Below, in pieces: positions 33,767 to 43,600 of a stretch of DNA of 64,000 bases. The notes under the pieces are model-generated. The model was not told the DNA's origin and searched no databases. It worked only from the letters and a program-made list of their open reading frames with translations. Source of the DNA: Vulcanimicrobiota bacterium (lineage in GTDB: Bacteria > Vulcanimicrobiota > Vulcanimicrobiia > Vulcanimicrobiales > Vulcanimicrobiaceae); contig DAIDHQ010000010.1 of assembly GCA_027459645.1 (NCBI GenBank), positions 40,846 to 104,845 on the forward strand. Reading direction: 5' to 3'. The first letter of the stretch is position 1. Each line of letters starts with the position of its first letter. Both the position numbers and the translations under genes were made by a program.

Positions 33767-34126
33767 CTACGACTCGATCAGTTCGATGCGGTTACCGAAC
33801 GGATCGTCGATAAATGCCCGGCGCCGAGCGGTCGCGTCGTCGTCGCGCACGTCGTAGCCCCGTTCGCGCAGGCGCGCGGTGAGCGCATCGAAATCGGCAC
33901 ATGCTAGTCCCGGATGCGCCTTCTTTGCCGGGCGAAATTCATCTTCGACGCCGAGATGCAATTGCACGGCGCCGCTTGCAAACCAGCATCCTCCGCGCTT
34001 TGCCAGCTCCGCGGGTTTTGGAAGTTCTTGCATACCCAACACGTCGAGGTAGAACGCGCGCGCGTCGTCTTCGCGTCCTCGCGGCATGGCGAGCTGAACG
34101 TGATCGATCGATCGGAAGGGCTGCAT
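33767..34126 (-). CDS. VOC/glyoxalase-fold protein
   Basis: The 119-residue single-module protein belongs to the vicinal-oxygen-chelate superfamily: DHVQLAMP (His ligand, residue 8-9), FYLDVLGM, VQLHLG (second His) and FIDDPFGNRIELIE (Glu ligand) are present. Substrate cannot be read; glyoxalase, fosfomycin or dioxygenase functions are all possible. It precedes the BFN gene stop by five bases. Confidence 0.8.
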   Translation of the reverse strand: MQPFRSIDHVQLAMPRGREDDARAFYLDVLGMQELPKPAELAKRGGCWFASGAVQLHLGVEDEFRPAKKAHPGLACADFDALTARLRERGYDVRDDDATARRRAFIDDPFGNRIELIES

Positions 34127-34131
34127 CGGCT

Positions 34132-34608
34132 CTACCGGTTGAAATCGCTCGGCTTTAAGTCGTCGAGAAATTTTTTGAAGCGCGACATCTCGGAATCGTC
34201 GACGGCTTTCTTCTCTTGCGTCGCTTCTTCGAGCACGATTTTGTCGGAAACGTAAATCGGCGCTTGCATGCGCAGTGCGAGCGCGATCCCGTCGGATGGA
34301 CGCGCGTCAATCTCTTGCAGTTCGCCGTCGGTGCGCAGGATCAACTTCGCGAAAAACGTGGAGTCTCTGATGTCATGGATGATGACTTGTTCCAGCGTCG
34401 TGTCGAGCGCTTCCAGCAGATTGCGCATCAGATCGTGCGAGAGCGGCCGCGGCACGGGCGCGCCTTCAAGTGCTAGGGCGATGGCGGTCGCTTCGAACGG
34501 TCCGATCAGGATCGGCAGATAGTGGGAGCCGTCCATGTCCTTGAGGATGACGACCGGATCGTGGGTGAGCAGGTCGATGCCGAGTTTGTCGACCTTCATT
34601 TGCCGCAT
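34132..34608 (-). CDS. Bifunctional nuclease family (BFN/DUF151) protein
   Basis: A 158-residue protein of the BFN family (DUF151), reported in some members as a dual nuclease. LLTHDPVVIL near the start, GPFEATAIALALEG and the DARPSDGIALALRMQAPIYV block are diagnostic. The ATG at 34608, preceded by GGGAG, is chosen; ATG at 34599 is an alternative. The C-terminal acidic tail ends in a helix. Divergent from ychF. Confidence 0.83.
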   Translation of the reverse strand: MRQMKVDKLGIDLLTHDPVVILKDMDGSHYLPILIGPFEATAIALALEGAPVPRPLSHDLMRNLLEALDTTLEQVIIHDIRDSTFFAKLILRTDGELQEIDARPSDGIALALRMQAPIYVSDKIVLEEATQEKKAVDDSEMSRFKKFLDDLKPSDFNR

Positions 34609-34685
34609 ATGCTCCCTATCCGACAAATCCGCCGCTTTCTCTTGCCAGGGCCACGTGGCGGTTCGACCGAACAGCAGGCGTCTCC

Positions 34686-35780
34686 ATGGCTTTATCATGC
34701 GGTATCGTCGGCTTGCCCAACGTGGGCAAGTCAACCATTTTCAACGCCCTCACGCGTTCGGCGCAAGCGCTCGCGGCAAATTACCCGTTTGCGACGATCG
34801 AACCGAACGTCGGTGAGGTTGCCGTCCCGGACGAGCGTCTGCCGGTGCTCGCGCAACTGGTCGATTCCGAGAAAATCGTTCCGGCAACCGTGCGCTTCGT
34901 CGATATCGCGGGCCTGGTGCGGGGCGCGAGCACCGGACAGGGCCTGGGAAATGCGTTTCTGAGCCACATCCGGGAGACCGACGCGATCGCGATGGTCGTG
35001 CGCGCCTTCGAAGACTCGAACGTGACGCACGTCGAGGGCCATCCGGACCCCAAGCGCGATATCGAGATCATCTCGATCGAACTCGCGCTGGCCGACCTCG
35101 CAACGATGAAGAAGCGCCTCGATAAGCTTGAACGGGAGGCGCGGGCCAACCCGAAGCTGCGCCCGCAGCTGGAGGCGGCAAAAACCCTGACCGCGGCGCT
35201 CGAGGAGGGCAAGCCCGCACGGAGCTTCGCGAAGGATTCCCTCGAGGCCGAGGTCGCCCGCGAATCGTTCTTGCTGACGATCAAGCCGCTGCTCTACGTG
35301 GCCAACGTCGACGAAGGGCAGATCGGCAAGCCGGGGCCGCTGGTGCAGGTGATCGAGCAGGTAGCGGTCGCCGAAGGCGCGCCCGTGGTGGTCCTCTCCG
35401 GCAAGATCGAATCCGAACTCGCCGGACTCTCCGACGACGAGGCTCGCGAGTTCTGCGCCGAGCTGGGCATCGAACGCAGCGGCTTGGACGAACTCGCGCT
35501 CACGGCCTACGATCTGCTCGGCCTCATGACGTTTTTGACGGCCGGCGAAAAAGAAGTGCGCGCGTGGACGATCGACAAGGGAACGAAAGCGCCGCAAGCC
35601 GCGGGCAAGATTCACAGCGATATCGAGCGCGGCTTCATCCGCGCCGAGATCGTCTCGTATGGCGACTACGTTGAATACAAGACGATGGACGCACTGCGCA
35701 ACGCCGGAAAGCTTCGCAGCGAGGGCAAGGACTACGTCATGCAAGAGGGTGACGTCGTCAATTTCCGCTTCAACGTCTAG
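34686..35780 (+). CDS. ychF: Redox-regulated ATPase YchF
   Basis: The 364-residue universal Obg-family protein carries GLPNVGKSTIFNALT (G1), DIAGLV (G3) and, in place of the canonical G4 NKxD, YVANVDEG, which fits its known preference for ATP over GTP. The coiled region about 120-200 and the C-terminal TGS domain (RAEIVSYGDYVEYKT, then GKDYVMQEGDVVNFRF) are complete. Ribosome-associated regulatory ATPase. Its TAG stop is the first part of a long palindrome. Confidence 0.96.
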   Translation: MALSCGIVGLPNVGKSTIFNALTRSAQALAANYPFATIEPNVGEVAVPDERLPVLAQLVDSEKIVPATVRFVDIAGLVRGASTGQGLGNAFLSHIRETDAIAMVVRAFEDSNVTHVEGHPDPKRDIEIISIELALADLATMKKRLDKLEREARANPKLRPQLEAAKTLTAALEEGKPARSFAKDSLEAEVARESFLLTIKPLLYVANVDEGQIGKPGPLVQVIEQVAVAEGAPVVVLSGKIESELAGLSDDEAREFCAELGIERSGLDELALTAYDLLGLMTFLTAGEKEVRAWTIDKGTKAPQAAGKIHSDIERGFIRAEIVSYGDYVEYKTMDALRNAGKLRSEGKDYVMQEGDVVNFRFNV

Positions 35781-35945
35781 CCAAGCGTAGGGCACCCCTC
35801 GGCGTCGAAACCGCTCCTCGCGGACACGTCCTGTGCCGCTCCTGCTTCGCGAGTTTTTGCGCCACATTCAGAGGAATATCGCATCCTTCGAATGGCGCAA
35901 AAACTTCGAGATTTCGCCGTCGAAGGGTGCCCGAGCGCTTGGCTA
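35778..35945. repeat. Nested long palindrome anchored on the ychF stop
   Basis: Outer arms TAGCCAAGCG (35778-35787)/CGCTTGGCTA (35936-35945) are perfect, then GGGCACCC (35790-35797)/GGGTGCCC (35925-35932), then an inner 13-bp pair 35852-35864/35893-35905 (AGTTTTTGCGCCA). The whole 168-bp block folds on itself and its left arm contains the ychF stop codon. It could be a transcription terminator, an mRNA 3' structure or a non-autonomous element. Nothing else is seen between it and gdhA (36042) apart from a possible promoter. Confidence 0.8.
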
Positions 35946-36041
35946 ACCAAGTTTGCAAATTGCGACTTTTGAGGCGAGGGAAACCACGCTAAACCCATAA
36001 GTTTTGAGGGTTTGAACTCCGCTGGAGGCTGATTCACTTTT

Positions 36042-37301
36042 ATGACCACTGCTGTGCGCGAAGTCTCGGTATTTGGAGACGGCATCGCTTATTTCAATGA
36101 GGCAGCCGATCTCTTAGAACTCGATTCCGGAATGCGCCGAATTTTGACGCATCCGTCGCGTCAGATCATCTTTTCGATTCCTTTCCAACGCGATAGCGGC
36201 GAATTCGAAGTTTATACGGGATATCGCGTCCAGTACAATTTTGCGCGTGGACCGGCCAAAGGCGGCATCCGCTATCATCCGGGCGTTACGCTCGACGAAG
36301 TGACCGCGCTCGCGTTCTGGATGACGTGGAAGTGCGCCGTCGTCGATCTGCCCTTCGGCGGCGGTAAAGGCGGCGTGACCTGCGACCCGAGCACGCTGTC
36401 GATGAACGAACTCGAACGCATCACGCGCCGCTATGCGGCCGAACTCGTCGAAGTCGTCGGCCCCGATAAAGACGTTCCCGCGCCCGACGTTAATACGACG
36501 CCGCAGATCATGGCGTGGTTCATGGACACGTACTCGATGCACGTTCGTCAGAACGTGCCGGGCGTCGTCACGGGCAAGCCGCTCGAAATCGGCGGATCGC
36601 GCGGACGCGTCGAGGCTACCGGCCGCGGCGTGACGATCTGCGCGCTCGACGAGATGAAGCACATGAATCTGAAGCCGGAACAAACCAGCATCGTGATTCA
36701 AGGCTTCGGCAACGTCGGTCTGTATGCGGCGAAACTCTTCTCGGAACGCGGCTGCAAAGTCGTCGGCATCTCCGACGTCACGGGCGCGTACTATAACGCG
36801 AAGGGGCTCGACATTCCGGGCGCGATCGCTCACGTCGGCAAAGAACGGAACCTCGAAGGCTTCAAGGGCGGCGACAAGATCAGCAATGCCGAGTTGCTCA
36901 CGAGCGACTGCGACGTGCTGGTGCCGGCCGCGCTAGAAAAAGTCTTCACGCGCGAGAACGCGCCGAAGGTCAAAGCGAAGCTGATCGTCGAGGGTGCGAA
37001 CGGGCCGACGACGCCCGAAGCCGATCACATCTTCAAGCAGAACGGCATCGTCGTCATTCCCGACATCATGGCGAACGCCGGCGGCGTGACCGTTTCGTAC
37101 TTTGAGTGGGCTCAAGATCGCATGGGCTACTTCTGGAAAGAGTCCGAAGTCAACGAGCGTCTCGAAGACGTTTTGCTCGCGAACCTCGGCGAACTGCGTG
37201 CGATCAAAGATACGCGCAGCACGACGTTCCGTACCGCAGCCTACGCGCTCGCAATCGATCGCGTCGTGAAGGCCCTCAAACTCCGCGGAATCTACGCCTA
37301 G
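36042..37301 (+). CDS. gdhA: Glutamate dehydrogenase
   Basis: The 419-residue enzyme interconverts glutamate and 2-oxoglutarate plus ammonia. ARGPAKGGIRYHPGV, the catalytic lysine region LPFGGGKGGV, PAPDVNTTPQIMAW and the Rossmann FGNVGLYAAKLF are present, giving the hexameric GDH type of archaea and Gram-positives. NAD/NADP use is not fixed. GGAGG lies 12 bases before the ATG. Confidence 0.95.
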   Translation: MTTAVREVSVFGDGIAYFNEAADLLELDSGMRRILTHPSRQIIFSIPFQRDSGEFEVYTGYRVQYNFARGPAKGGIRYHPGVTLDEVTALAFWMTWKCAVVDLPFGGGKGGVTCDPSTLSMNELERITRRYAAELVEVVGPDKDVPAPDVNTTPQIMAWFMDTYSMHVRQNVPGVVTGKPLEIGGSRGRVEATGRGVTICALDEMKHMNLKPEQTSIVIQGFGNVGLYAAKLFSERGCKVVGISDVTGAYYNAKGLDIPGAIAHVGKERNLEGFKGGDKISNAELLTSDCDVLVPAALEKVFTRENAPKVKAKLIVEGANGPTTPEADHIFKQNGIVVIPDIMANAGGVTVSYFEWAQDRMGYFWKESEVNERLEDVLLANLGELRAIKDTRSTTFRTAAYALAIDRVVKALKLRGIYA

Positions 37302-37306
37302 CCTGC

Positions 37307-37431
37307 ATGTCATCCTGAGCGGAGCATCGTTGCGCGAAGCGCAACGATGCGTAGTCGAAGGATCTTCTCGCGACACACGCTCGTTGCGATCCTTCGTCTT
37401 CGCGCCTTCGGCGCTTCGCTCAGGATGACAT
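37307..37431. repeat. Palindromic repeat copy between gdhA and GDSL side
   Basis: Perfect 14-bp arms ATGTCATCCTGAGC (37307-37320) and reverse complement (37418-37431). The interior carries GTTGCGCGAAGCGCAAC and GTCGAAGGATC/GATCCTTCGTC. Its right end touches the stop codon of a rhodanese remnant. Confidence 0.88.
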
Positions 37432-37605
37432 CAACGCGGTTCCGTCGGAAGCCCAGCCTCTTTCCAAGCTTTATAGCCGCGCTCGAGGGCGAGCGTGTCA
37501 TAGCCGCGTTCGCGCAGCTCGCTCGTGATGCGCGAGCGCGAATTACCGCGGAATCCGGCGGTCGTCCGGTGCTTTGCGGATATCGATAATCCGCACCCCG
37601 TGGCT
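37431..37605 (-). pseudogene. Decayed rhodanese-domain gene
   Basis: On the minus strand a first frame reads ...HGVRIIDIRKAPDDR, matching the start of a rhodanese domain, and ends at a stop. A second frame reads AGFRGNSRSRITSEL, then RERGYDTLALERGYKAWKEAGL and TGA at 37431; this matches the active-site loop and C-terminus of a rhodanese, with Phe where the catalytic Cys should be. About 35-40 residues are missing between them and the frame is broken, so the gene is a remnant. Confidence 0.65.
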
Positions 37606-37638
37606 AAAAAGAAGAAGAGCGCCCTTGCGAGCGCTCTT
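37606..37638 (-). terminator. Intrinsic terminator of the GDSL lipoprotein gene
   Basis: On the minus strand AAGAGCGC (37638-37631) pairs with GCGCTCTT (37622-37615) around an 8-base loop, followed by CTTCTTTTT. It lies 22 bases past the stop of the GDSL gene. Confidence 0.75.
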
Positions 37639-37660
37639 CGTTCGTTTCGATGCCGACGTG

Positions 37661-39292
37661 TTATTGCGCGTACGGGTCGTGGAACGGAATCGTTCCCGTG
37701 CCGTCGTGCTGCGCTTTCACGTTGAGATCGGGGATGCCGGCTTTATATGCCGCGTTCGCCGCTTGGATGAACGCTTCGGCCATCAGCGCGTATCCGGTGT
37801 TCGACGGATGCAATCCGTCGAAGCTGACCAGGCCGCCGCCGAAGGTTTCCGAACAGCACACCGGCGGATTGATGCCGCCGAGCGCCAGCAGTGCGAGCGG
37901 ATCGCTTGCACATCCACTTGCACAGCCCGTTGCGATGTCGTTCGAGAAGGTCCTCAAGTCGACCATCGGAACTTGCGTCGCCGACGCCGCCGCTGCGATG
38001 CCCGAGTTGATCGTATCGTTCAACGCTTGCGTCGCCGCTGCTAGAGCCGGTGTCGTATATTCCGATCCGTTGCCGCTTCCCGGGCCGTTCGGATCGAGAT
38101 TCGGCGTCTGTCCGGCACCCAGTGCCTTGAGCACCGTGATGGTGCCGCCGAGCGTGATATAGCCGTAGCCCCCGTTGATGGCGGGATTTGAGCCCGAAGC
38201 GCCCGCGTTGAGTCCATAAGCAGTGGCTAACTGAGCGCGAAGCCCGTCGGCCGTTGCGTAGGGGACGCCTGCGATCGTGAGCACGCACGCGAAGTACGTT
38301 TGCAGCGCTCCGACGGTGGAGCATGCGGCTTGGTTCGGCAGCGGAGCGACGCTCATAAAGAACGGCTCTACCAGAATGTTCGGAAGGTTGCCGACGATGA
38401 CTTTCGCGCCCGCGCCTTGCAGGCCCGTAATGATCGTCGTCATGTCCTTTTGAACCTGCGCGGTGTTGCCGTTAATGCCGTCGACGCCGAGGAACGTGCC
38501 GCCGCTGAACTCGAAGTGCAGGATGTCGTTCGCACCGATCAACACGGTTGCGAGCGTCGGCTTGACCGAAATCGCAGCGCTCAGCTGCGTTCCACCGTTA
38601 AAGCCCGCGAGTACGGGGTAGAACGAACCGCTCTCGCTCAAGAGCGCTTGGAGCCCTTGCACCACGGCGTTTGCGCCCGGAATCGGAACGCAGCTCGGTG
38701 AGATCGGTTGGGTCATCGTCGCGACTTCATGGAGCGTCATACCGGGAACGCCGAAGTCGCGAATGCCGGCGCTCGGATTCTCGCGAACCGTCTGTACGCC
38801 GCTGAGCGTGTACGCCGCTTGATTGAACGAATCGCACGAGCTGCGCGTGGGAAGCTGACCGAACGGCACGCCGCCGGTGAGTGCCGGATTCGCCGGTACG
38901 ATTTGATCGGAGAGACCCGGGCCCGCGATGAGCGGTAGAACGCTCGTCGCCGGATTTGCGAGCGCCGCGTATGAAGCGGCGCTCGCGCCGTTCATCTGCA
39001 TCCACATTTGCGCCCAGAAGCCGCTCTCTTGACCCGGCGGAACGCCGAGTGCCGCAAACGGCGTGCCCGCTGCGAGCGGATTTGCAACCGATCCCGGCGG
39101 TGCGCCGAGCCATCCTTCGGATTGATATCCGGCGGTGAGGCTGTCGCCGACGCCGACGAAATTACTCGTCAGGGTCGGGGTAACTGGCGGGCCATACGGT
39201 GGGGTGACGTTCGAGCCACCGCCGCCGCCGCACGCTGCGAGCGAGATCGCCGCGACCGCGGCGAGCACACGCGAAACAACATGGAACTTCAT
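37661..39292 (-). CDS. GDSL/SGNH-hydrolase lipoprotein
   Basis: The 543-residue protein has a signal peptide with lipobox LAAC (Cys about 21) followed by a Gly run, and the SGNH catalytic blocks: GVGDSLTAG (Ser), GANDI (Asn) and DGLHPSNTGY (Asp/His). It is an exported esterase or lipase, probably anchored to a membrane. Two blocks of Gly/Ala-rich sequence widen the domain beyond the usual 200-250 residues. It is last in the strand-minus run, separated by 16 bases from the barrel gene. Confidence 0.82.
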   Translation of the reverse strand: MKFHVVSRVLAAVAAISLAACGGGGGSNVTPPYGPPVTPTLTSNFVGVGDSLTAGYQSEGWLGAPPGSVANPLAAGTPFAALGVPPGQESGFWAQMWMQMNGASAASYAALANPATSVLPLIAGPGLSDQIVPANPALTGGVPFGQLPTRSSCDSFNQAAYTLSGVQTVRENPSAGIRDFGVPGMTLHEVATMTQPISPSCVPIPGANAVVQGLQALLSESGSFYPVLAGFNGGTQLSAAISVKPTLATVLIGANDILHFEFSGGTFLGVDGINGNTAQVQKDMTTIITGLQGAGAKVIVGNLPNILVEPFFMSVAPLPNQAACSTVGALQTYFACVLTIAGVPYATADGLRAQLATAYGLNAGASGSNPAINGGYGYITLGGTITVLKALGAGQTPNLDPNGPGSGNGSEYTTPALAAATQALNDTINSGIAAAASATQVPMVDLRTFSNDIATGCASGCASDPLALLALGGINPPVCCSETFGGGLVSFDGLHPSNTGYALMAEAFIQAANAAYKAGIPDLNVKAQHDGTGTIPFHDPYAQ

Positions 39293-39308
39293 TGATGCAA
39301 TCCCCGCC

Positions 39309-40538
39309 TTAGAACGGAATCACGCTCGGCGAACCGATGCCGAACTGGAATTGAATTTGCGTGGCCTTCAGGCCGCCGATGACCGGCGAGCAGCTGCCGT
39401 TCGCAACTTCGGTAAGGTTGGCGCAGACGATCGACTGCACGCCGTACGGGCTTTCGTTCGTCGGACCGCCGCTGTTGAGGACGATCTGTGCGAACGTGTT
39501 CTTGCCCGTCTGGAACGATGCGCCGAGGAAGTACGCGAAGAGATGCTGCGCGTAGGCATCAGTCGGCAGATAATCGCGCGAGCTCTGCGGTTCGAAGAAG
39601 AACTTCAGGCGCGACGTCGGCGTGTATTCCAGATAGAGAATCTGGTACAACTGCGCTTTATTGTCTTGGTTGAGACCCGCACGATGCACGAGCCAACCCG
39701 GCGACGCCGTGAAGGTTCCGAACATCTTCGGGGTCTTGAGGAACGGAACCGTGACCGCGAGCGAGTAGACCTGTGCGCTGCGCGTATGCAGGCTGTAGAA
39801 GATGGGGCCGTCCGGCGGGTTTGACGCGAACGAAACGACGTCGGCGTTACCGTTGGAAGCGGAGATCTTCGAAACGCGCGAGACATACGTCGGCGAAATC
39901 ACGATCGGCAGCTTCCTGCCGTGCGGCATGCCGATGAAGAACATCTTCTCGAGCATGAAGAGGTTGATCGAGTCTTTCGTCGCCACGTTGATGTTCGTGG
40001 GCGTGCAGATACCGCCCGGTCCCGTCGTGTTGTCGAGGCTTGCGCATCCGATGGGATTGGCAAAGCCCTTCAAATAGATCGGAACCTGGCCGCTGTTGAA
40101 GCCGACCGGATAGTGCTGCAGCTGGTACACGCTTGCGACCAGGCGCGTTGTCGGATTAAAACCATAACCGGCGACGAGGTCTACGCCGCCCGGCAGCCAG
40201 GCTTTGCCGGTCTTGCCGATGTTGCCGAACGGGTACGCGGCCGAGATATCGGCGGTGTAGCCGAAGCCGGTCGGGAGACCGACGTTTTGACCGACGGGTG
40301 CTTGTTGGACGGGCGGCACTTGCGCGACCGGCACCCCAGCGTCGCTCTTTTGCGTCACATGCTGGGCTGGCGTGGTCGGCTTCTGCTGCGTCATCGCGTT
40401 CTTGATGCCAAGGTTTGCATCTTGAACCGCGCCATTGAGCGCGTCAGCCATCCCGTCAGCGGCCGCTGGTACGGCCTGAAAACCAAACGACGCGGCAATG
40501 CAAAGTGCCAGCGCCGTCCGGAGGAAGGACTTGAGCAT
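39309..40538 (-). CDS. Exported beta-barrel-like outer-membrane protein
   Basis: The 409-residue protein starts with a Sec signal peptide (about 1-27, cleavage AAA/D region) and a Gln/Pro-rich linker, then many alternating hydrophobic strands and a C-terminal Phe, the pattern of outer-membrane barrels. The family is not recognised; a porin or transporter component is likely. GGGGGAG eight bases upstream supports the ATG at 40538. Downstream of the RND gene by 120 bases. Confidence 0.6.
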   Translation of the reverse strand: MLKSFLRTALALCIAASFGFQAVPAAADGMADALNGAVQDANLGIKNAMTQQKPTTPAQHVTQKSDAGVPVAQVPPVQQAPVGQNVGLPTGFGYTADISAAYPFGNIGKTGKAWLPGGVDLVAGYGFNPTTRLVASVYQLQHYPVGFNSGQVPIYLKGFANPIGCASLDNTTGPGGICTPTNINVATKDSINLFMLEKMFFIGMPHGRKLPIVISPTYVSRVSKISASNGNADVVSFASNPPDGPIFYSLHTRSAQVYSLAVTVPFLKTPKMFGTFTASPGWLVHRAGLNQDNKAQLYQILYLEYTPTSRLKFFFEPQSSRDYLPTDAYAQHLFAYFLGASFQTGKNTFAQIVLNSGGPTNESPYGVQSIVCANLTEVANGSCSPVIGGLKATQIQFQFGIGSPSVIPF

Positions 40539-40658
40539 AGAGAAGACTCCCCCAAAGTTTGAAAAGGGCCGGAGCTATTAAAAGTATCAGGTTCCGGTTC
40601 GTCTGAAGGTTGGCCCTAGAACCTTAAAACCCTGGTCGATTTGACGGAAAAGTCGGAG

Positions 40659-43600
40659 CTAGCCGACCGGGGCGGTTTCTCGGTCCGGAGGGAGGGTCGC
40701 CGCCTTGCCGTTCTTGCCCCGGGGGCGCATGCCGCGCAGTTCCAGCCCCTTGATGATGACGTAGAGAACCGGCGTGATCGCGAGGTTCAGGAACGTCGCA
40801 AAGAGCATGCCGCCGAATACGACCGTACCGAGGGAATGGCGTGCATTGCTCCCGGCACCGGTCGCATAAACCAGCGGAAGCATCGCGATGACGAACGCGA
40901 TGGAGGTCATGAGAATCGGCCGGAGGCGGGTGCGCGCCGCTCGCATAGCGGCGGTAATCACGTCGGCGCCTGCGGCCAATTGCTGGTTCGCGAACTCGAC
41001 GATCAAAATCGCGCTCTTGGCCGCTAGACCGATGAGCATGACGTAGCCCACTTGCGCGTATGCATCTTGCGAGATCGCCGGGAACGCGAAGCCCAAGATC
41101 TGCGGAATCTTATACGGTACCTGCGGGATGAAGTACAGGAACGAGAGCAGGTCGCGATAGTTCATAAAGAGCAGCGCGCCCAACAGCGCCGCCGGAACGG
41201 CGAGCAGCACGATCAGCGGGTCGATAAAGCTTTCGTATTGAGCCGCCAGCACCAAGAACACGAAGATGATGCCGAGCGAGAAGATGATGATGGTTTGCGA
41301 ACCCGACTGGATCTCGTCGAGCGTCAAACCGGACCATTCGTAGCTCACGCCCGCTGGATCGAGTTTCTTCGCAAGTTTCTCCATTGCGCTGATCTCTTGG
41401 CCGGAGCTTGCGTTACCGTTGGGCTGGCCGTTGATCTCGATGTTGCGGAACAGGTTGTAATGCGTGATATTCGGCGGTGCATATTGCATGCCGGAGCTGA
41501 CCAGAGCCGATACTGGCGTCAAGCCGCCGCCGTTCGAGCGCACGTAGAGGCTTTGCAGATCCGAGACCCGGCTTCTGAACGGCTCGTCGGCCTGTACGTA
41601 GACGCGGTACGAACGATTCAAGTAGTTGAAGTCGTTAACGTAGAGCGATCCCAGGTTTACCTGCATCGTGTTAAAGACGTCGCTGAGCGACACGCCGATG
41701 GCTTTGGCTTTGTTGCGGTCGACGTTCACTTCGAGCTGCGGCGAATCGATCGCGAACTGGGTGCGAAGAGAGAACGGATATTTCGTGTTGCCTTGCGGCG
41801 CCGCGTTCTCGTACTGCTGCGCCACGCCGTAAAGTTTCTTTAGGCCGAGATTGCCCCGATCTTCTAATTCGAAGCTGAAACCGAGCGTGTCGATGCCGAA
41901 GATTGCGGGCGGCTGAATGCCGAAGACCGTCGACTCCGGAATCTGTTTGGCAAACTTCGGTTGCATCGCGTTCGGTCCGACGTAGAGCATGCCCATCGGC
42001 TGCGTTTGGAAGTTTCCTTCGCGTTCGCTCCACGGCTTGAGCTGCACGAACATGATTCCGTGGTTTGGAGCGCTGCCGGTGAAGCTGAAACCGCCGACGT
42101 CGAAGACGTCTTTGACGCCCTTCGTGTTGCGCACGATGTTTTCGGCCTTGAGCGCGACCTGGTGTTCCTGCGAGAGCGACGTCCCTTCCGGCGACTGAAT
42201 AAAGACCATCAAGAAGCCTTGATCCTCGGCCGGAATGAATCCGGTCGGGGTCAGTTCGAAGAGCGCCGCAGTGAAGAGCAGCGTGAGCGCAAAAACGCCG
42301 AGCACGACCCAGCGGATGCGAAAATAGCGAGGCAGCTGCTTCCCGTACCATTCACGGAATCCGTTAAAGCGGCGGTTGAACCAGCCGAAGAACCCGCGGG
42401 TGGCGTCGGGCTTGTCGTAGAGAAGCATTGACGAAAGCACCGGCGCGAGCGTCAAGGCTGCAAAGAGCGAGATCGTGATCGACGCCGTGATGGTAAGCGC
42501 GAACTGCTTATAGAGCAATCCCGTGGTTCCCGGGAAAAACGCGACGGGCGTGAAGACGGAGAAGAGCACCAGCGACGAGGCAACGACGGCGCTTTGAATT
42601 TCGTTCATTGCCGCTTGGGCGCCCTCGACGCCGCCCATCTTGTGCTCTTTCATGTACCGCGCGATATTCTCGATGACGACGATAGCGTCGTCAACCACCA
42701 GCCCGGCGGCAAGCGTCAATCCGAAGAGCGTGATGGTGTTGATCGTAAAATCGAAGAGCTTCATCACAAAGAACGTGCCGATCAGCGAGATCGGAATCGT
42801 CGTCGCGGGAATCAGGGTCGAACGGCCGCTCTGCAGGAACAGATAGATCACGAGCACGACGAGCAGAATCGAGAGCAGCAGCGTGATAACGACTTCTTTG
42901 ATCGATTCCTTGACAAAGAGCGTGGTGTCGAAGGCGACCTTGTAATGGACGTCGGGCGGGAAATTCTTCGAGAGCTGATCGAGGCGCGCGCGCACGCCTT
43001 GCGCGACTTGCAATGCGTTGGCGGACGGTAACTGCTGAATGCCAAGACCGACGACGTTCGGATTGCCGTCGAAGCGCAGGAAGCTGTTGTAATCTTCGGC
43101 GCCTAGTTCGACGCGGGCAACGTCGCCAAGGCGCGTAAAGCCGCCGTCGGGATTCGCGCGAATGATGATGTTGCGGAACTGGCTCGGATCGGTCAGGCGG
43201 CCGACGGCGTTGACCGTATACGTGTACGGCTGGTTCGCCGGCTCGGGGGCCGAGCCGATGCTGCCCGCGGCAACGTTGACGTTCTGTTCTTGTAGCGCGT
43301 TAATGACGTCGGTCGTGGCAAGGCGGCGCGCCTGCAGTTCGTGCGGGTTGAGCCAGATGCGCATCGCGTAACGCCGCTGGCCGAAGATCATCACGCTCGA
43401 AACGCCCGGTACGCGCTTGAGATCGTTGACGACGTTGAGTTCGGCATAGTTGCTCAAAAAGAGCGTGTCGTGCGCGCCGTTGTTCGATTCGAGCGCCAAC
43501 GCCATGACGAAGGAGCCGTTGTTCTTGCTGACCGTGACGCCGGTCTGCTTGACTTCGTTCGGAAGCAGTCCGAGTGCCGACTGTACCGCGTTCTGCACGT

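Noticed and set aside
35946..36041. Clear sigma-70 promoter before gdhA
   Set aside because: No -10/-35 pair of acceptable spacing could be found; only a ribosome site.
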